Origin: Candidatus Poseidoniia archaeon
GTDB taxonomy: Archaea; Thermoplasmatota; Poseidoniia; MGIII; CG-Epi1
Assembly: GCA_029941645.1 (NCBI GenBank)
Contig: JAPYSZ010000006.1
Span: 11,139 to 20,829 of the forward strand
Direction: 5' to 3'
Length of the DNA: 9,691 bases
The position numbers and the translations under genes were made by a program. How positions within the stretch are numbered: position 1 is the first letter of the stretch; each line of letters begins with the position of its first letter. Positions 1 to 7,162 of the stretch are shown one piece after another. Below the pieces are notes generated by a model. It had not been told where the DNA came from, made no database searches, and saw nothing but the letters and a program-made list of their open reading frames with translations.

Positions 1-114
1 CTCTGGAGTATAGATAATAGAATTGTAAGAACAAAGTCTGTAGTTCAGACAGGTTATGTAGGTTCCGAAGGCTCGTGGACAACAACGGTTGCTGCCGCAG
101 TTCTTATATTATAA
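1..114 (+). CDS. C-terminal end of an unidentified protein (5' truncated)
   Basis: Reading frame 1 is open from the left edge for 37 codons and ends at TAA (112-114). The visible tail begins LWSIDNRIVRTKS and ends in a small, hydrophobic Thr/Ala/Val/Leu-rich stretch (TTTVAAAVLIL). The short hydrophobic end could be a final beta-strand or a buried C-terminal helix, but it is too short for a full membrane span. No family is recognisable from this fragment. The frame is supported by being open to the edge, by ordinary codon use, and by the immediately following AT-rich gap that holds the next gene's promoter-like box. It lies on the same strand as all other genes, 47 bases ahead of the propeller gene. 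Confidence 0.55.
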   Translation, partial: LWSIDNRIVRTKSVVQTGYVGSEGSWTTTVAAAVLIL

Positions 115-126
115 ATATTCACTAAA

Positions 127-134
127 TTTTAAAT
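127..134 (+). promoter_or_regulatory. TATA-like box for the propeller gene
   Basis: TTTTAAAT is centred about 31 bases before the ATG at 162, in the 47-base gap after the preceding stop. An archaeal TATA box lies about 26-27 bases before the start of transcription, so this would give an RNA with a leader of only a few bases. An alternative box is TTATAAATA a little upstream (around 108-116). The GGAG at 135-138 is too far from the ATG to serve as a ribosome binding site. Confidence 0.4.
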
Positions 135-161
135 GGAGCAATAGCTTAGTATTTACAGCAT

Positions 162-1397
162 ATGCGTGAAAGTAATCCAATATGGACATTTCAAGGAGGC
201 GCCTCTCCTTTAGCATTATCTATCAGTCTTGATGGGAAATTTGCAGGAGTGGGTCATAAAACAGGATTAACTATTCTTAATGAACAAGGTAGGCCTGTTT
301 GGACTAACAATAAGATAAGACGCATCAAAGATATTTCGGTTTCAACTCGAACTGGTAAAATTTCGATTGCTAGTGGTCAAAAAGTTCTTTATCTTGTTAA
401 ACGAAGTGGTGAGGCTATTTGGCATAGAGAATTAGATAGTTCGGCAGTTTCAACTAGTATTTCTTCAAATGGAAATACGATTGCAGTTGGTACTGCTTTG
501 GGAAAATTAATGATTTTTGATGGTAAAGGGAAAGCTAGATGGGAGGCTCATCTTAGCAATTCCGAATTTCCAGTTAATACAGTTAATATTTCTTCGGATG
601 GTCAATTTATTTTGGCAGGTACAGATTATTCTCATCTTTATTTATACGACAAGAATGGTGAAATCCTTTGGGCTAAAGAAGTATCTGGTGAAGTCAAACA
701 GTCATGTATAAGTTCAAACGGAGATTACATAGGCTATTTGACTAGTGATCAGACGTTTTCTTTTGGTGTTAAAAGTTCACGTATACTTTGGAAAAAGAGT
801 TTCGATAAGCAACCGGTTTGGATTGATATGACTCAGACAGCTGATTTTGTTTCCGTGGGTGAATCTGCTTCTAAAATAACATTATTTTCTAAAGAAGGTC
901 GTAAAGTTTGGGGATTTAAACCGAGATTATCTCCTATAGGTGTTATGGCAAGTGGTGGTGGTTACGTGTTTTTAGGAGGACCTGGCGGTACCTGCAAGTA
1001 CAGCCTTGAACCATACTTGAAACGTTTAATGGTCCATACTCAAAAGAGGATTGAAGAGGCTGCGAGTGATAATTTAGATACTACGACAGCCCAGAAGTAT
1101 TTCCAATCAGCTAGTTCTAGTTTTAAATCTAATAATCACTTAAATTTTTTGGTTGCAATTCAACAAGCCCGCCGTTCTGCACGTGAGGCACGTATAATTG
1201 AGAGTGAATTAACACCCAATGAGCGAAGGGTTGAAAGAAATGAGATGGAGAAGGCAGCCACTCCAGCCATACCTGCAGGCGGTTCAGACGAGGATGAAAT
1301 GATGTCTAAACTTGTGCAATTAGCAGAGATGAGAGAGAGCGGAATTCTTAGTGAAGAAGAATTTGTGATAGCCAAGTCTAAACTATTGAGACTGTAA
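162..1397 (+). CDS. Seven-bladed beta-propeller protein with C-terminal SHOCT domain
   Basis: This 411-residue protein has no signal peptide or membrane segment and is probably cytosolic. Residues 1 to about 285 are a repeat array. A hydrophobic-Trp strand end recurs at W8, W47, W87, W127, W170, W210 and W250, a period of almost exactly 40 residues. Each unit carries a pattern like ISSDGxxIxxGT...LYLYDKNGEILW. This is the PQQ/WD40-like propeller signature. The N-terminal NPIW strand would close the seventh blade (about 251-285), the usual velcro closure. Residues about 286-365 are charged, helical and Glu/Arg-rich. Residues about 378-411 match the SHOCT domain: a Leu-rich helix, then GILSEEEF and a Lys/Leu-rich second helix. 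The family's exact role is unknown; the propeller is likely a binding scaffold and SHOCT an oligomerisation or targeting module. I see no enzymatic residues. In-frame codons before the ATG reach a TAG at 147, so the ATG at 162 is the only sensible start. Confidence 0.85.
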   Translation: MRESNPIWTFQGGASPLALSISLDGKFAGVGHKTGLTILNEQGRPVWTNNKIRRIKDISVSTRTGKISIASGQKVLYLVKRSGEAIWHRELDSSAVSTSISSNGNTIAVGTALGKLMIFDGKGKARWEAHLSNSEFPVNTVNISSDGQFILAGTDYSHLYLYDKNGEILWAKEVSGEVKQSCISSNGDYIGYLTSDQTFSFGVKSSRILWKKSFDKQPVWIDMTQTADFVSVGESASKITLFSKEGRKVWGFKPRLSPIGVMASGGGYVFLGGPGGTCKYSLEPYLKRLMVHTQKRIEEAASDNLDTTTAQKYFQSASSSFKSNNHLNFLVAIQQARRSAREARIIESELTPNERRVERNEMEKAATPAIPAGGSDEDEMMSKLVQLAEMRESGILSEEEFVIAKSKLLRL

Positions 1398-1403
1398 CTT
1401 AAA

Positions 1404-1413
1404 CTTAATATAA
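1404..1413 (+). promoter_or_regulatory. TATA-like box for the acyl-CoA synthetase gene
   Basis: CTTAATATAA is centred about 26 bases before the ATG at 1435, in the 37-base gap after the propeller gene. With archaeal TATA-to-start spacing, transcription would begin at or next to the A of the ATG, a leaderless message. There is no purine-rich ribosome binding site between the box and the ATG. Confidence 0.55.
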
Positions 1414-1434
1414 TCTGGTAGTGTTATCCCACTT

Positions 1435-3225
1435 ATGTCTGCAATGACGACGTCTGAATACTTGATTGAAAATTCAAAAAAATATGCTAATGAACCTGCA
1501 GTATCTTCTAAGAATGATGACGGTGAGTGGGATACTACAACATGGTCAGACTTCTTTAAACAAACTATGGATGTTGCTAAAGCTCTTACAGCCATGGGTT
1601 TTGTTAAGAACGACAAATTAAGTATCTATTCTTACAATCGTAAAGAATGGTATATGGCATATGCCGCAGCAAATTTCTGTAATGGAGCTGCAGTTGGTGT
1701 TTACCACACTTGTTCTCCCAACGAGGTTGAATGGGTTGTAGGTAATTCAGACTCTAAGTTCGTATTTGTGGGCCATAATCCTATGCATGGAGGAGATACG
1801 GGAAAAATGTGTTCTTATCGTCTTCATGAAGCTATGGATTCACTTGAAAACGTCGAAGTTATTGTTGTGATGGATGGTGTTGATATGCCAGATCATCCCA
1901 AAGCAATATCCTGGTCGGATTTTATTTCTAAAGGCAAAGAAGTTCAGGATTCCCAAATTCAAAGTAGTATTGCAGGAATCAATCCTGAGGATACAGCAAC
2001 TTTAATTTATACTTCAGGAACAACAGGTAATCCTAAAGGTGTTGAGTTAACTTATGATAATTTTGAATATGAGATTGGTAAAGTTTTAGAAATTCAGGGC
2101 TATAATCAAGGTGAAAAATATGTTTCTTGGTTGCCATGTGCTCATGTGTTTGGACAGTTAGTTGATAACCATGCTTGGATTAGAGAGGCAATGCACATGC
2201 ATGTTGTTGATAATCCCTTACATGCAATTGATTATTGTAAAGAGGTACAGCCTCATTTATTCATTGGTGTCCCTAGAATCTACGAGAAGGTATACAGTAA
2301 TCTGATTGCTAAACTGGGCGGTAAGATAAAATTATTTGGAATTCCGTTACTCGGTAGCTTCATCAAGAATAAGGCAAAGAAGGCGATTGGAATGTCTAAT
2401 TGCGTTTATGCAATTACTGGTGCTGCACCAATTAATCCAGATATTCTTGAATTATTCCATAAATTAGGTATTCCTTTGTTTGAAGGATATGGTATGACTG
2501 AAACTTCAGCTGGAGCAACTATAGGCCATAAGGGTGCAAATAAATTTGGTTCAGTTGGCAAGACATTTGCTGGCGAAATTCGAATCGATAATCCTAATGA
2601 GAAAGGTGATGGAGAGATTCAGTTCCGTGGTAGACACGTAATGAAAGGGTATTACAACAATCCCAAAGCTACAGCAGAAACTATGGATGGTGATTGGTTA
2701 AAGTCTGGTGATTTAGGTCGTGTTGATACCGATGGATTTGTTTATGTTACAGGCCGTTTGAAAGAGATATACGTAAGTTCAGCTGGAAAAAACATAGCTC
2801 CACTTGTAATCGAAGAGACAATGAAATCAATTCCACTTGTTTCACAATGTATGCTTGTAGGAGATAATCGAAATTTTTGTAGCGCTCTATTGACACTTGA
2901 TGTAGGTGCTATTCTTAGGGATAAGCACGGACTAGATGGTGCAACGGAAGTACCGAAGGATCCAAACGAACAAATTACTAAGTTAGAATCCTTAGGCTCG
3001 AAATTATCAGATTACACTGAGAATCCAGAGATACATGCTGAATTAGATAATCAGGTTCAGGAACTAAACAAGAGATTTAGTAGTCCTGAGCAAGTTAAGA
3101 AATTTACAATTCTTCCACGCGATTTGAACGTAGATGAAGGTGAACTAACACCAACACTTAAGATTCGTAGAAAGCAGATTAATGAGAATTGGGCTAATGA
3201 AATAGAAGCGATGTACTCAGATTGA
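1435..3225 (+). CDS. fadD: Long-chain fatty acyl-CoA synthetase (AMP-forming)
   Basis: This 596-residue enzyme activates fatty acids in two steps, acyl-AMP then acyl-CoA (EC 6.2.1.3 type). ANL-superfamily motifs appear in order: the phosphate loop YTSGTTGNPKG at 192-202, the A5 motif FEGYGMTET at 349-357, the A7/A8 region KSGDLGRVDTDG at 423-434 followed by TGRLKE (439-444) and AGKNI (449-453), and the C-terminal catalytic lysine K576 in LTPTLK. Length and the HVFGQLVD and GVPRIYEK segments fit the long-chain FadD15/ACSBG group rather than acetyl-CoA synthetases. The enzyme is soluble or membrane-associated. Archaeal membranes are isoprenoid, so the likely use is degradation of imported fatty acids; this is inference, and chain length cannot be read from sequence. 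ATG 1435 is preferred to the in-frame ATG at 1444 because it fits the TATA spacing. The next gene begins 4 bases after the stop. Confidence 0.93.
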   Translation: MSAMTTSEYLIENSKKYANEPAVSSKNDDGEWDTTTWSDFFKQTMDVAKALTAMGFVKNDKLSIYSYNRKEWYMAYAAANFCNGAAVGVYHTCSPNEVEWVVGNSDSKFVFVGHNPMHGGDTGKMCSYRLHEAMDSLENVEVIVVMDGVDMPDHPKAISWSDFISKGKEVQDSQIQSSIAGINPEDTATLIYTSGTTGNPKGVELTYDNFEYEIGKVLEIQGYNQGEKYVSWLPCAHVFGQLVDNHAWIREAMHMHVVDNPLHAIDYCKEVQPHLFIGVPRIYEKVYSNLIAKLGGKIKLFGIPLLGSFIKNKAKKAIGMSNCVYAITGAAPINPDILELFHKLGIPLFEGYGMTETSAGATIGHKGANKFGSVGKTFAGEIRIDNPNEKGDGEIQFRGRHVMKGYYNNPKATAETMDGDWLKSGDLGRVDTDGFVYVTGRLKEIYVSSAGKNIAPLVIEETMKSIPLVSQCMLVGDNRNFCSALLTLDVGAILRDKHGLDGATEVPKDPNEQITKLESLGSKLSDYTENPEIHAELDNQVQELNKRFSSPEQVKKFTILPRDLNVDEGELTPTLKIRRKQINENWANEIEAMYSD

Positions 3226-3229
3226 ATAC

Positions 3230-3505
3230 ATGTTAAGGTATTCGTTTTTAGCTACCAGCATTCTTTCAGCATTAAATTTTCTTTTGACAGATGTTTTTGT
3301 TGTACAAGTAATATTAGGAATATGTTTAGTGGTAAGTTTGGGAATAGCAATTATTTGGCCTGAACCATTACCACCTCCACCATCTCCAGATTTGTGGTCT
3401 GAAGCTCCCAAAACAAAAGAAAGAGAAATGAAAATATGTTCTAATTGTGGTAAGGCAGTTGATCAGAAATGGTCTATGTGTCCCTATTGTTCTAAAAAAG
3501 TATGA
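3230..3505 (+). CDS. Small two-helix membrane protein with C-terminal zinc ribbon
   Basis: This is a 91-residue protein of unrecognised family. Residues about 5-20 and 22-43 are hydrophobic and can form two transmembrane helices separated by a short turn around T20-D21. A proline-rich stretch (about 44-53) and a charged linker follow. Residues 67-91 form a treble of Lys and Cys with two CxxC knuckles: C70 and C73 (CSNCGK), C84 and C87 (CPYC). This is a minimal zinc ribbon of the kind often found at the ends of archaeal membrane proteins. A short hairpin predicts both termini on the same side, and a zinc ribbon is more likely cytoplasmic. The start is 4 bases after the acyl-CoA synthetase stop, and its TGA overlaps the ATG of the oxoprolinase (ATGA, 3502-3505), so translation is probably coupled. 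I see no good TATA-like box of its own. The function is unknown; it could be an adaptor for a neighbouring enzyme or a general assembly factor. Confidence 0.8.
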   Translation: MLRYSFLATSILSALNFLLTDVFVVQVILGICLVVSLGIAIIWPEPLPPPPSPDLWSEAPKTKEREMKICSNCGKAVDQKWSMCPYCSKKV

Positions 3506-6500
3506 GCAAATGGTTTTTTGCAGTAGATAGAGGGGGAACTTTTACAGATGTTATAGGTGTAGATACTTTAGGTAAGATACACACTTCTAAAGTTCTTTCA
3601 GAGTCTACATCATACGATGATTCTGTAATTGCAGGTATCCGTCAAATTCTGCAGTTATCTTCAGAGGAGAAAATCCCTTTAGAAAAAATAGAAAGAGTGC
3701 GGATTGGTACTACTATTGCCACAAATGCCTTACTTGAGCATAAAGGTTCAAAAACTGCATTATTGATTACCTCAGGTTTTAAAGATCTTTTGGAGATAGG
3801 CAATCAGGCAAGGCCTTCTCTCTTTGATTTGTCTATTATAAAACCTGCACAATTATATCATTCCGTTACAGAGGTTGAGGAACGCTTAGGTGCGGATGGC
3901 AATATAATTCGTAAACTGGATGAGCGAAAATTAGAATTAGATTTGATAAATCTATACAATTCAGGTATTCAATCTGTTGCAATTGTTTTAATGCATTCAT
4001 GGAAAAATCCAGTAAATGAAGAAAGATGCTATAACATAGCTAAAAAGGTGGGCTTCTCAAATATTTCTATTTCGAGTCGTATTATGCCTCTGATAAAGAT
4101 AGTTGGTAGAGGTCAAACAACGGTTGTTGATTCATATCTTTACCCTATTCTTAGCAAATATATTCTATCGCTAAGGAATGAATTGGGAGATATACCTCTA
4201 GAATTTATGCAAAGTTCAGGAGGATTAACCGATGGCAAATCATTAACAGGTAAAGATGCAATATTATCAGGTCCTGCCGGAGGTGCAATAGGGTGTGCTA
4301 CAGTTGGAGAGATTAATAGGCTGGATTCTATAATTGGTTTTGATATGGGTGGGACATCCACAGATGTGTCTAGATATGATGGACATTTTTCAAGAATAAC
4401 TGAAGTTGAAACTGGTGGGATAAATTTTCAAGCATCTAGTTTGGACATAGAAACAATTGCGGCAGGCGGTGGTTCACTTTTGTGGTTTGATGGTCAGAGG
4501 CTGCAAGTTGGCCCCGAATCTGCTGGAGCTATTCCCGGACCTGTTTGTTATGGATTAGAGGGACAGTTAGCAGTAACTGATGCAAATTTGGTCTTAGGTC
4601 GCATAAACCCTAATTTTTTCCCTAAGGTTTTTGGACCGGAACAGAATGATAAATTAAATTCCGAAAGAGCTCGTTTCGAGTTTGAAAAATTAAGATCTAA
4701 AATTAACAAAAATACAAATTCATTTTTTTCACTGGAAGAATTAGCAAAAGGATTTTTAGATATAGCTAATGAAAAAATGGCTGAAGCAATAAAGAAAGTA
4801 TCGGTTTCTAGAGGATATGATGTAAGGGATCATGCGTTAGTTTGTTTTGGAGGTGCAGCGCCTCAGCATTGCTGTAGTATTGCCAAGATACTTGGCATAA
4901 AACAAATAGTAATTCATCCTCTTTCTAGCCTTCTTTCAGCTTATGGAATTGCTAATGCTGAGCAATTCAGATACGGGGTAAAGTCATTAGTGGAAAAATT
5001 CGATTCAGATTCTCATAAAGGGGCATTTTCAGAGATTAGTTCATTAGAGTCACCATTGATTGATGAGATTCAGAATCTTGGAATTCTTCCAGAAAATATT
5101 ACAACAAAGAAATATTTAGATTTGCGGATGGCTGGAACAGATACCCCTCTCACGATTCCCTTTATAGAATACAAATCAATGCTTGCATCTTTTGGAGAAA
5201 AGCATAGGGCTTTATTCGGTTTTTTCCCTTCTAATGAATTAGAAATTGCTAATGTACGTGTTGAAGTAACTGGGCATCGAACAAAAATTGGTAATTCCTC
5301 AGTTGATTTAAGTTTGGTTAGACCAGAGCCAATTCATTATGCTGAAGTATATTTTGATAAGAATGTTGTCAACACGCCCTTTTATTCAAGAGAAAGTTTG
5401 CCCGTTGGTTTCGAGATCCCAGGTCCTGCAATAATAATAGATAGTAATTCAACAATAGATATTGAACCGGGTTTTACCGTCAGTATCAATAATTTTGGTC
5501 ATCTTGTAATCAATCAAAAAGTTTTTCAGAAATCTCAGTTTTCATCTGAAAGAGATGCTATATCCTTAGAAATATTCAATAATTTATTTATGAGTATAGC
5601 TGAACAAATGGGCTTTACATTACAGAATACGGCTCATTCCATTAACATCAAAGAGCGACTTGATTTTTCTTGTGCATTATTTGACGGTCATGGGAATTTA
5701 GTTGCTAATGCACCACATGTCCCAGTTCATTTAGGTGCTATGAGTGAATCGGTTAAATCTATTATTTCGGCTAATAAAGGAAAAATGAAAGATGGAGATT
5801 ATTATCTAATTAATAATCCTCATAAGGGAGGTTCTCATCTTCCAGATCTAACGGTAATCGCTCCTGTTTTTTCAGGTTCGACAAAACCAATATTTTATGT
5901 TGCAAGCCGAGGTCACCATGCAGATATTGGAGGCATAACTCCAGGTTCAATTCCACCCTTTTCTAAAACTATTTACGAAGAAGGAATAATCATAGATAAT
6001 TTTTTGATAGTGTCCAAAGGAAAATTGCGGGAAAAAGAATTTGAAAAGATTTTATTATCCTCTGAGAATCCAGCTAGAAATATTGAAGAAAGAAAGCACG
6101 ATATTAATGCTCAAATTGCTGCCGTAAGCAAAGGAATTCATGAAATTAGAAATATGATTGAAAAATATGAATTATCTACAGTTCAATCATATATGAAATA
6201 TATTAGAGAAAATTCAGCTGAGGCTATGAGTGACGCACTGAAAGATTATCTTGGAGATGATAACGATAAAGAAAAAGTTTTTGAGGATTTCTTAGATGAT
6301 GGCTCAAAGATTTCGGTAAAAATAAAAATAGTGAAAAAGGAAGGTAATATTCGCCCTTTCCATGCAATCGTGGATTTTAGCGGAACGGATTCACAAATGG
6401 ATAACAATTTGAATGCACCAATTGCAGTTACCAAAGCAGCAGTCTTGTATGTTTTTAGACTCTTAATCAATAAGGATATTCCCTTAAATTCAGGATGTTT

Positions 6501-7125
6501 AGATCAAATTGAAATAATAATCCCAAAGGGTTCTTTGCTGAATCCTAGTGATGATGCCGCAGTCGTGGGAGGTAATGTTGAAACTTCACAGCGAATTACA
6601 GATGTTTTGTTAGGTGCATTAGGTATTGCAGCAGCCTCTCAGGGAACAATGAATAATTTCGTCTTTGGTTCTGAAGACAATTCAGGAAAGCAGTATTATG
6701 AGACAATAGCAGGAGGTTCAGGGGCTACTGATGGTTTTTCTGGAGCTTCAGCCGTCCAAGTTCATATGACTAATACCCGTTCAACAGATCCTGAAATACT
6801 TGAACATAGATTTAGAGAGATAAGGCTTGAAAAATTTGAGATTCGGAAAAATTCAGGCGGTAATGGTCAATACAAAGGAGGTAATGGTGTAATTCGTGAA
6901 ATTAGTTTTTTGGAGCCTAGAAAAGTATCCATTGTTTCTGAAAGACGGAATATTCCACCTTATGGTATTTCAGGCGGTGAATCTGCATCTTGTGGCTCAA
7001 ATATTCTCAGACAAGCTTCAGGTGAAGAAATTGATTTAGGAGGCAAGGTTGAAAGAGTGGTTAAATCTGGAGAAACTGTGATAATTCGAACTCCTGGAGG
7101 TGGAGGTTTCGGTTCTAAAACTTGA
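3502..7125 (+). CDS. OPLAH: 5-oxoprolinase (ATP-hydrolysing), fused HyuA-HyuB type
   Basis: This 1207-residue protein converts 5-oxo-L-proline plus ATP and two waters to L-glutamate, ADP and phosphate (EC 3.5.2.9). It is a single-chain fusion of the hydantoinase/oxoprolinase A half (about 1-680) and B half (about 685-1205), close to the full length of about 1,250-1,290 in eukaryotic and bacterial 5-oxoprolinases. Two actin-fold phosphate motifs are intact: DRGGTFTDV at 9-17 and FDMGGTSTDVSRYDG from 280. GTTIATNALLEHKG, SGPAGG and VGPESAGAIPGP are characteristic of the A half. The B half has MSIAEQMG, NIKERLDFSCALF, GGSHLPDL (776-783) and SRGHHADIGGITPGS (from 802), with likely metal or catalytic residues H779, D782, H805, H806 and D808. 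It ends in the typical TPGGGGFG. The whole-length match to oxoprolinase, rather than split N-methylhydantoinase, decides the name. It is cytosolic. The substrate probably comes from pyroglutamyl peptides, since most archaea lack glutathione (inference). It overlaps the preceding small gene by 4 bases. Confidence 0.92.
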   Translation: MSKWFFAVDRGGTFTDVIGVDTLGKIHTSKVLSESTSYDDSVIAGIRQILQLSSEEKIPLEKIERVRIGTTIATNALLEHKGSKTALLITSGFKDLLEIGNQARPSLFDLSIIKPAQLYHSVTEVEERLGADGNIIRKLDERKLELDLINLYNSGIQSVAIVLMHSWKNPVNEERCYNIAKKVGFSNISISSRIMPLIKIVGRGQTTVVDSYLYPILSKYILSLRNELGDIPLEFMQSSGGLTDGKSLTGKDAILSGPAGGAIGCATVGEINRLDSIIGFDMGGTSTDVSRYDGHFSRITEVETGGINFQASSLDIETIAAGGGSLLWFDGQRLQVGPESAGAIPGPVCYGLEGQLAVTDANLVLGRINPNFFPKVFGPEQNDKLNSERARFEFEKLRSKINKNTNSFFSLEELAKGFLDIANEKMAEAIKKVSVSRGYDVRDHALVCFGGAAPQHCCSIAKILGIKQIVIHPLSSLLSAYGIANAEQFRYGVKSLVEKFDSDSHKGAFSEISSLESPLIDEIQNLGILPENITTKKYLDLRMAGTDTPLTIPFIEYKSMLASFGEKHRALFGFFPSNELEIANVRVEVTGHRTKIGNSSVDLSLVRPEPIHYAEVYFDKNVVNTPFYSRESLPVGFEIPGPAIIIDSNSTIDIEPGFTVSINNFGHLVINQKVFQKSQFSSERDAISLEIFNNLFMSIAEQMGFTLQNTAHSINIKERLDFSCALFDGHGNLVANAPHVPVHLGAMSESVKSIISANKGKMKDGDYYLINNPHKGGSHLPDLTVIAPVFSGSTKPIFYVASRGHHADIGGITPGSIPPFSKTIYEEGIIIDNFLIVSKGKLREKEFEKILLSSENPARNIEERKHDINAQIAAVSKGIHEIRNMIEKYELSTVQSYMKYIRENSAEAMSDALKDYLGDDNDKEKVFEDFLDDGSKISVKIKIVKKEGNIRPFHAIVDFSGTDSQMDNNLNAPIAVTKAAVLYVFRLLINKDIPLNSGCLDQIEIIIPKGSLLNPSDDAAVVGGNVETSQRITDVLLGALGIAAASQGTMNNFVFGSEDNSGKQYYETIAGGSGATDGFSGASAVQVHMTNTRSTDPEILEHRFREIRLEKFEIRKNSGGNGQYKGGNGVIREISFLEPRKVSIVSERRNIPPYGISGGESASCGSNILRQASGEEIDLGGKVERVVKSGETVIIRTPGGGGFGSKT

Positions 7126-7133
7126 CCTCAAAA

Positions 7134-7141
7134 CTTTTATG
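7134..7141 (+). promoter_or_regulatory. TATA-like box for the subtilase gene
   Basis: CTTTTATG lies just after the oxoprolinase stop and is centred about 26 bases before the GTG at 7163. The spacing fits an archaeal promoter giving a leaderless message. It suggests the protease is transcribed separately from the upstream three-gene unit, though read-through is possible because no clear terminator is visible in the 37-base gap. Confidence 0.45.
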
Positions 7142-7162
7142 ACAACCATTACATAGCTAATA

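Noticed and set aside
135..138. GGAG as a ribosome binding site for the propeller gene
   Set aside because: It is about 24 bases from the ATG, well beyond working Shine-Dalgarno spacing, and abuts the TATA-like box.
517..711. 64-codon plus-strand open frame inside the propeller gene
   Set aside because: It lies wholly within the repeat region of the propeller gene in another frame. Its product is a hydrophobic jumble without motifs, as expected for a shadow frame.
1160..1616. Two antisense open frames (1160-1375 and 1383-1616)
   Set aside because: Both lie opposite well-supported coding sequence, have no promoter-like box, and their products show no recognisable domain.
3217..3411. Antisense open frame opposite the small membrane protein
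   Set aside because: The plus-strand gene has two clear helices, a four-cysteine zinc ribbon and tight spacing to both neighbours. The antisense product has none of these.
3502..7125. Oxoprolinase as two separate hydantoinase genes (hyuA and hyuB) or a broken fusion
   Set aside because: The frame is continuous through the junction near residue 680, and the junction sequence matches the natural fusion of OPLAH-type enzymes, so there is no frameshift or split.
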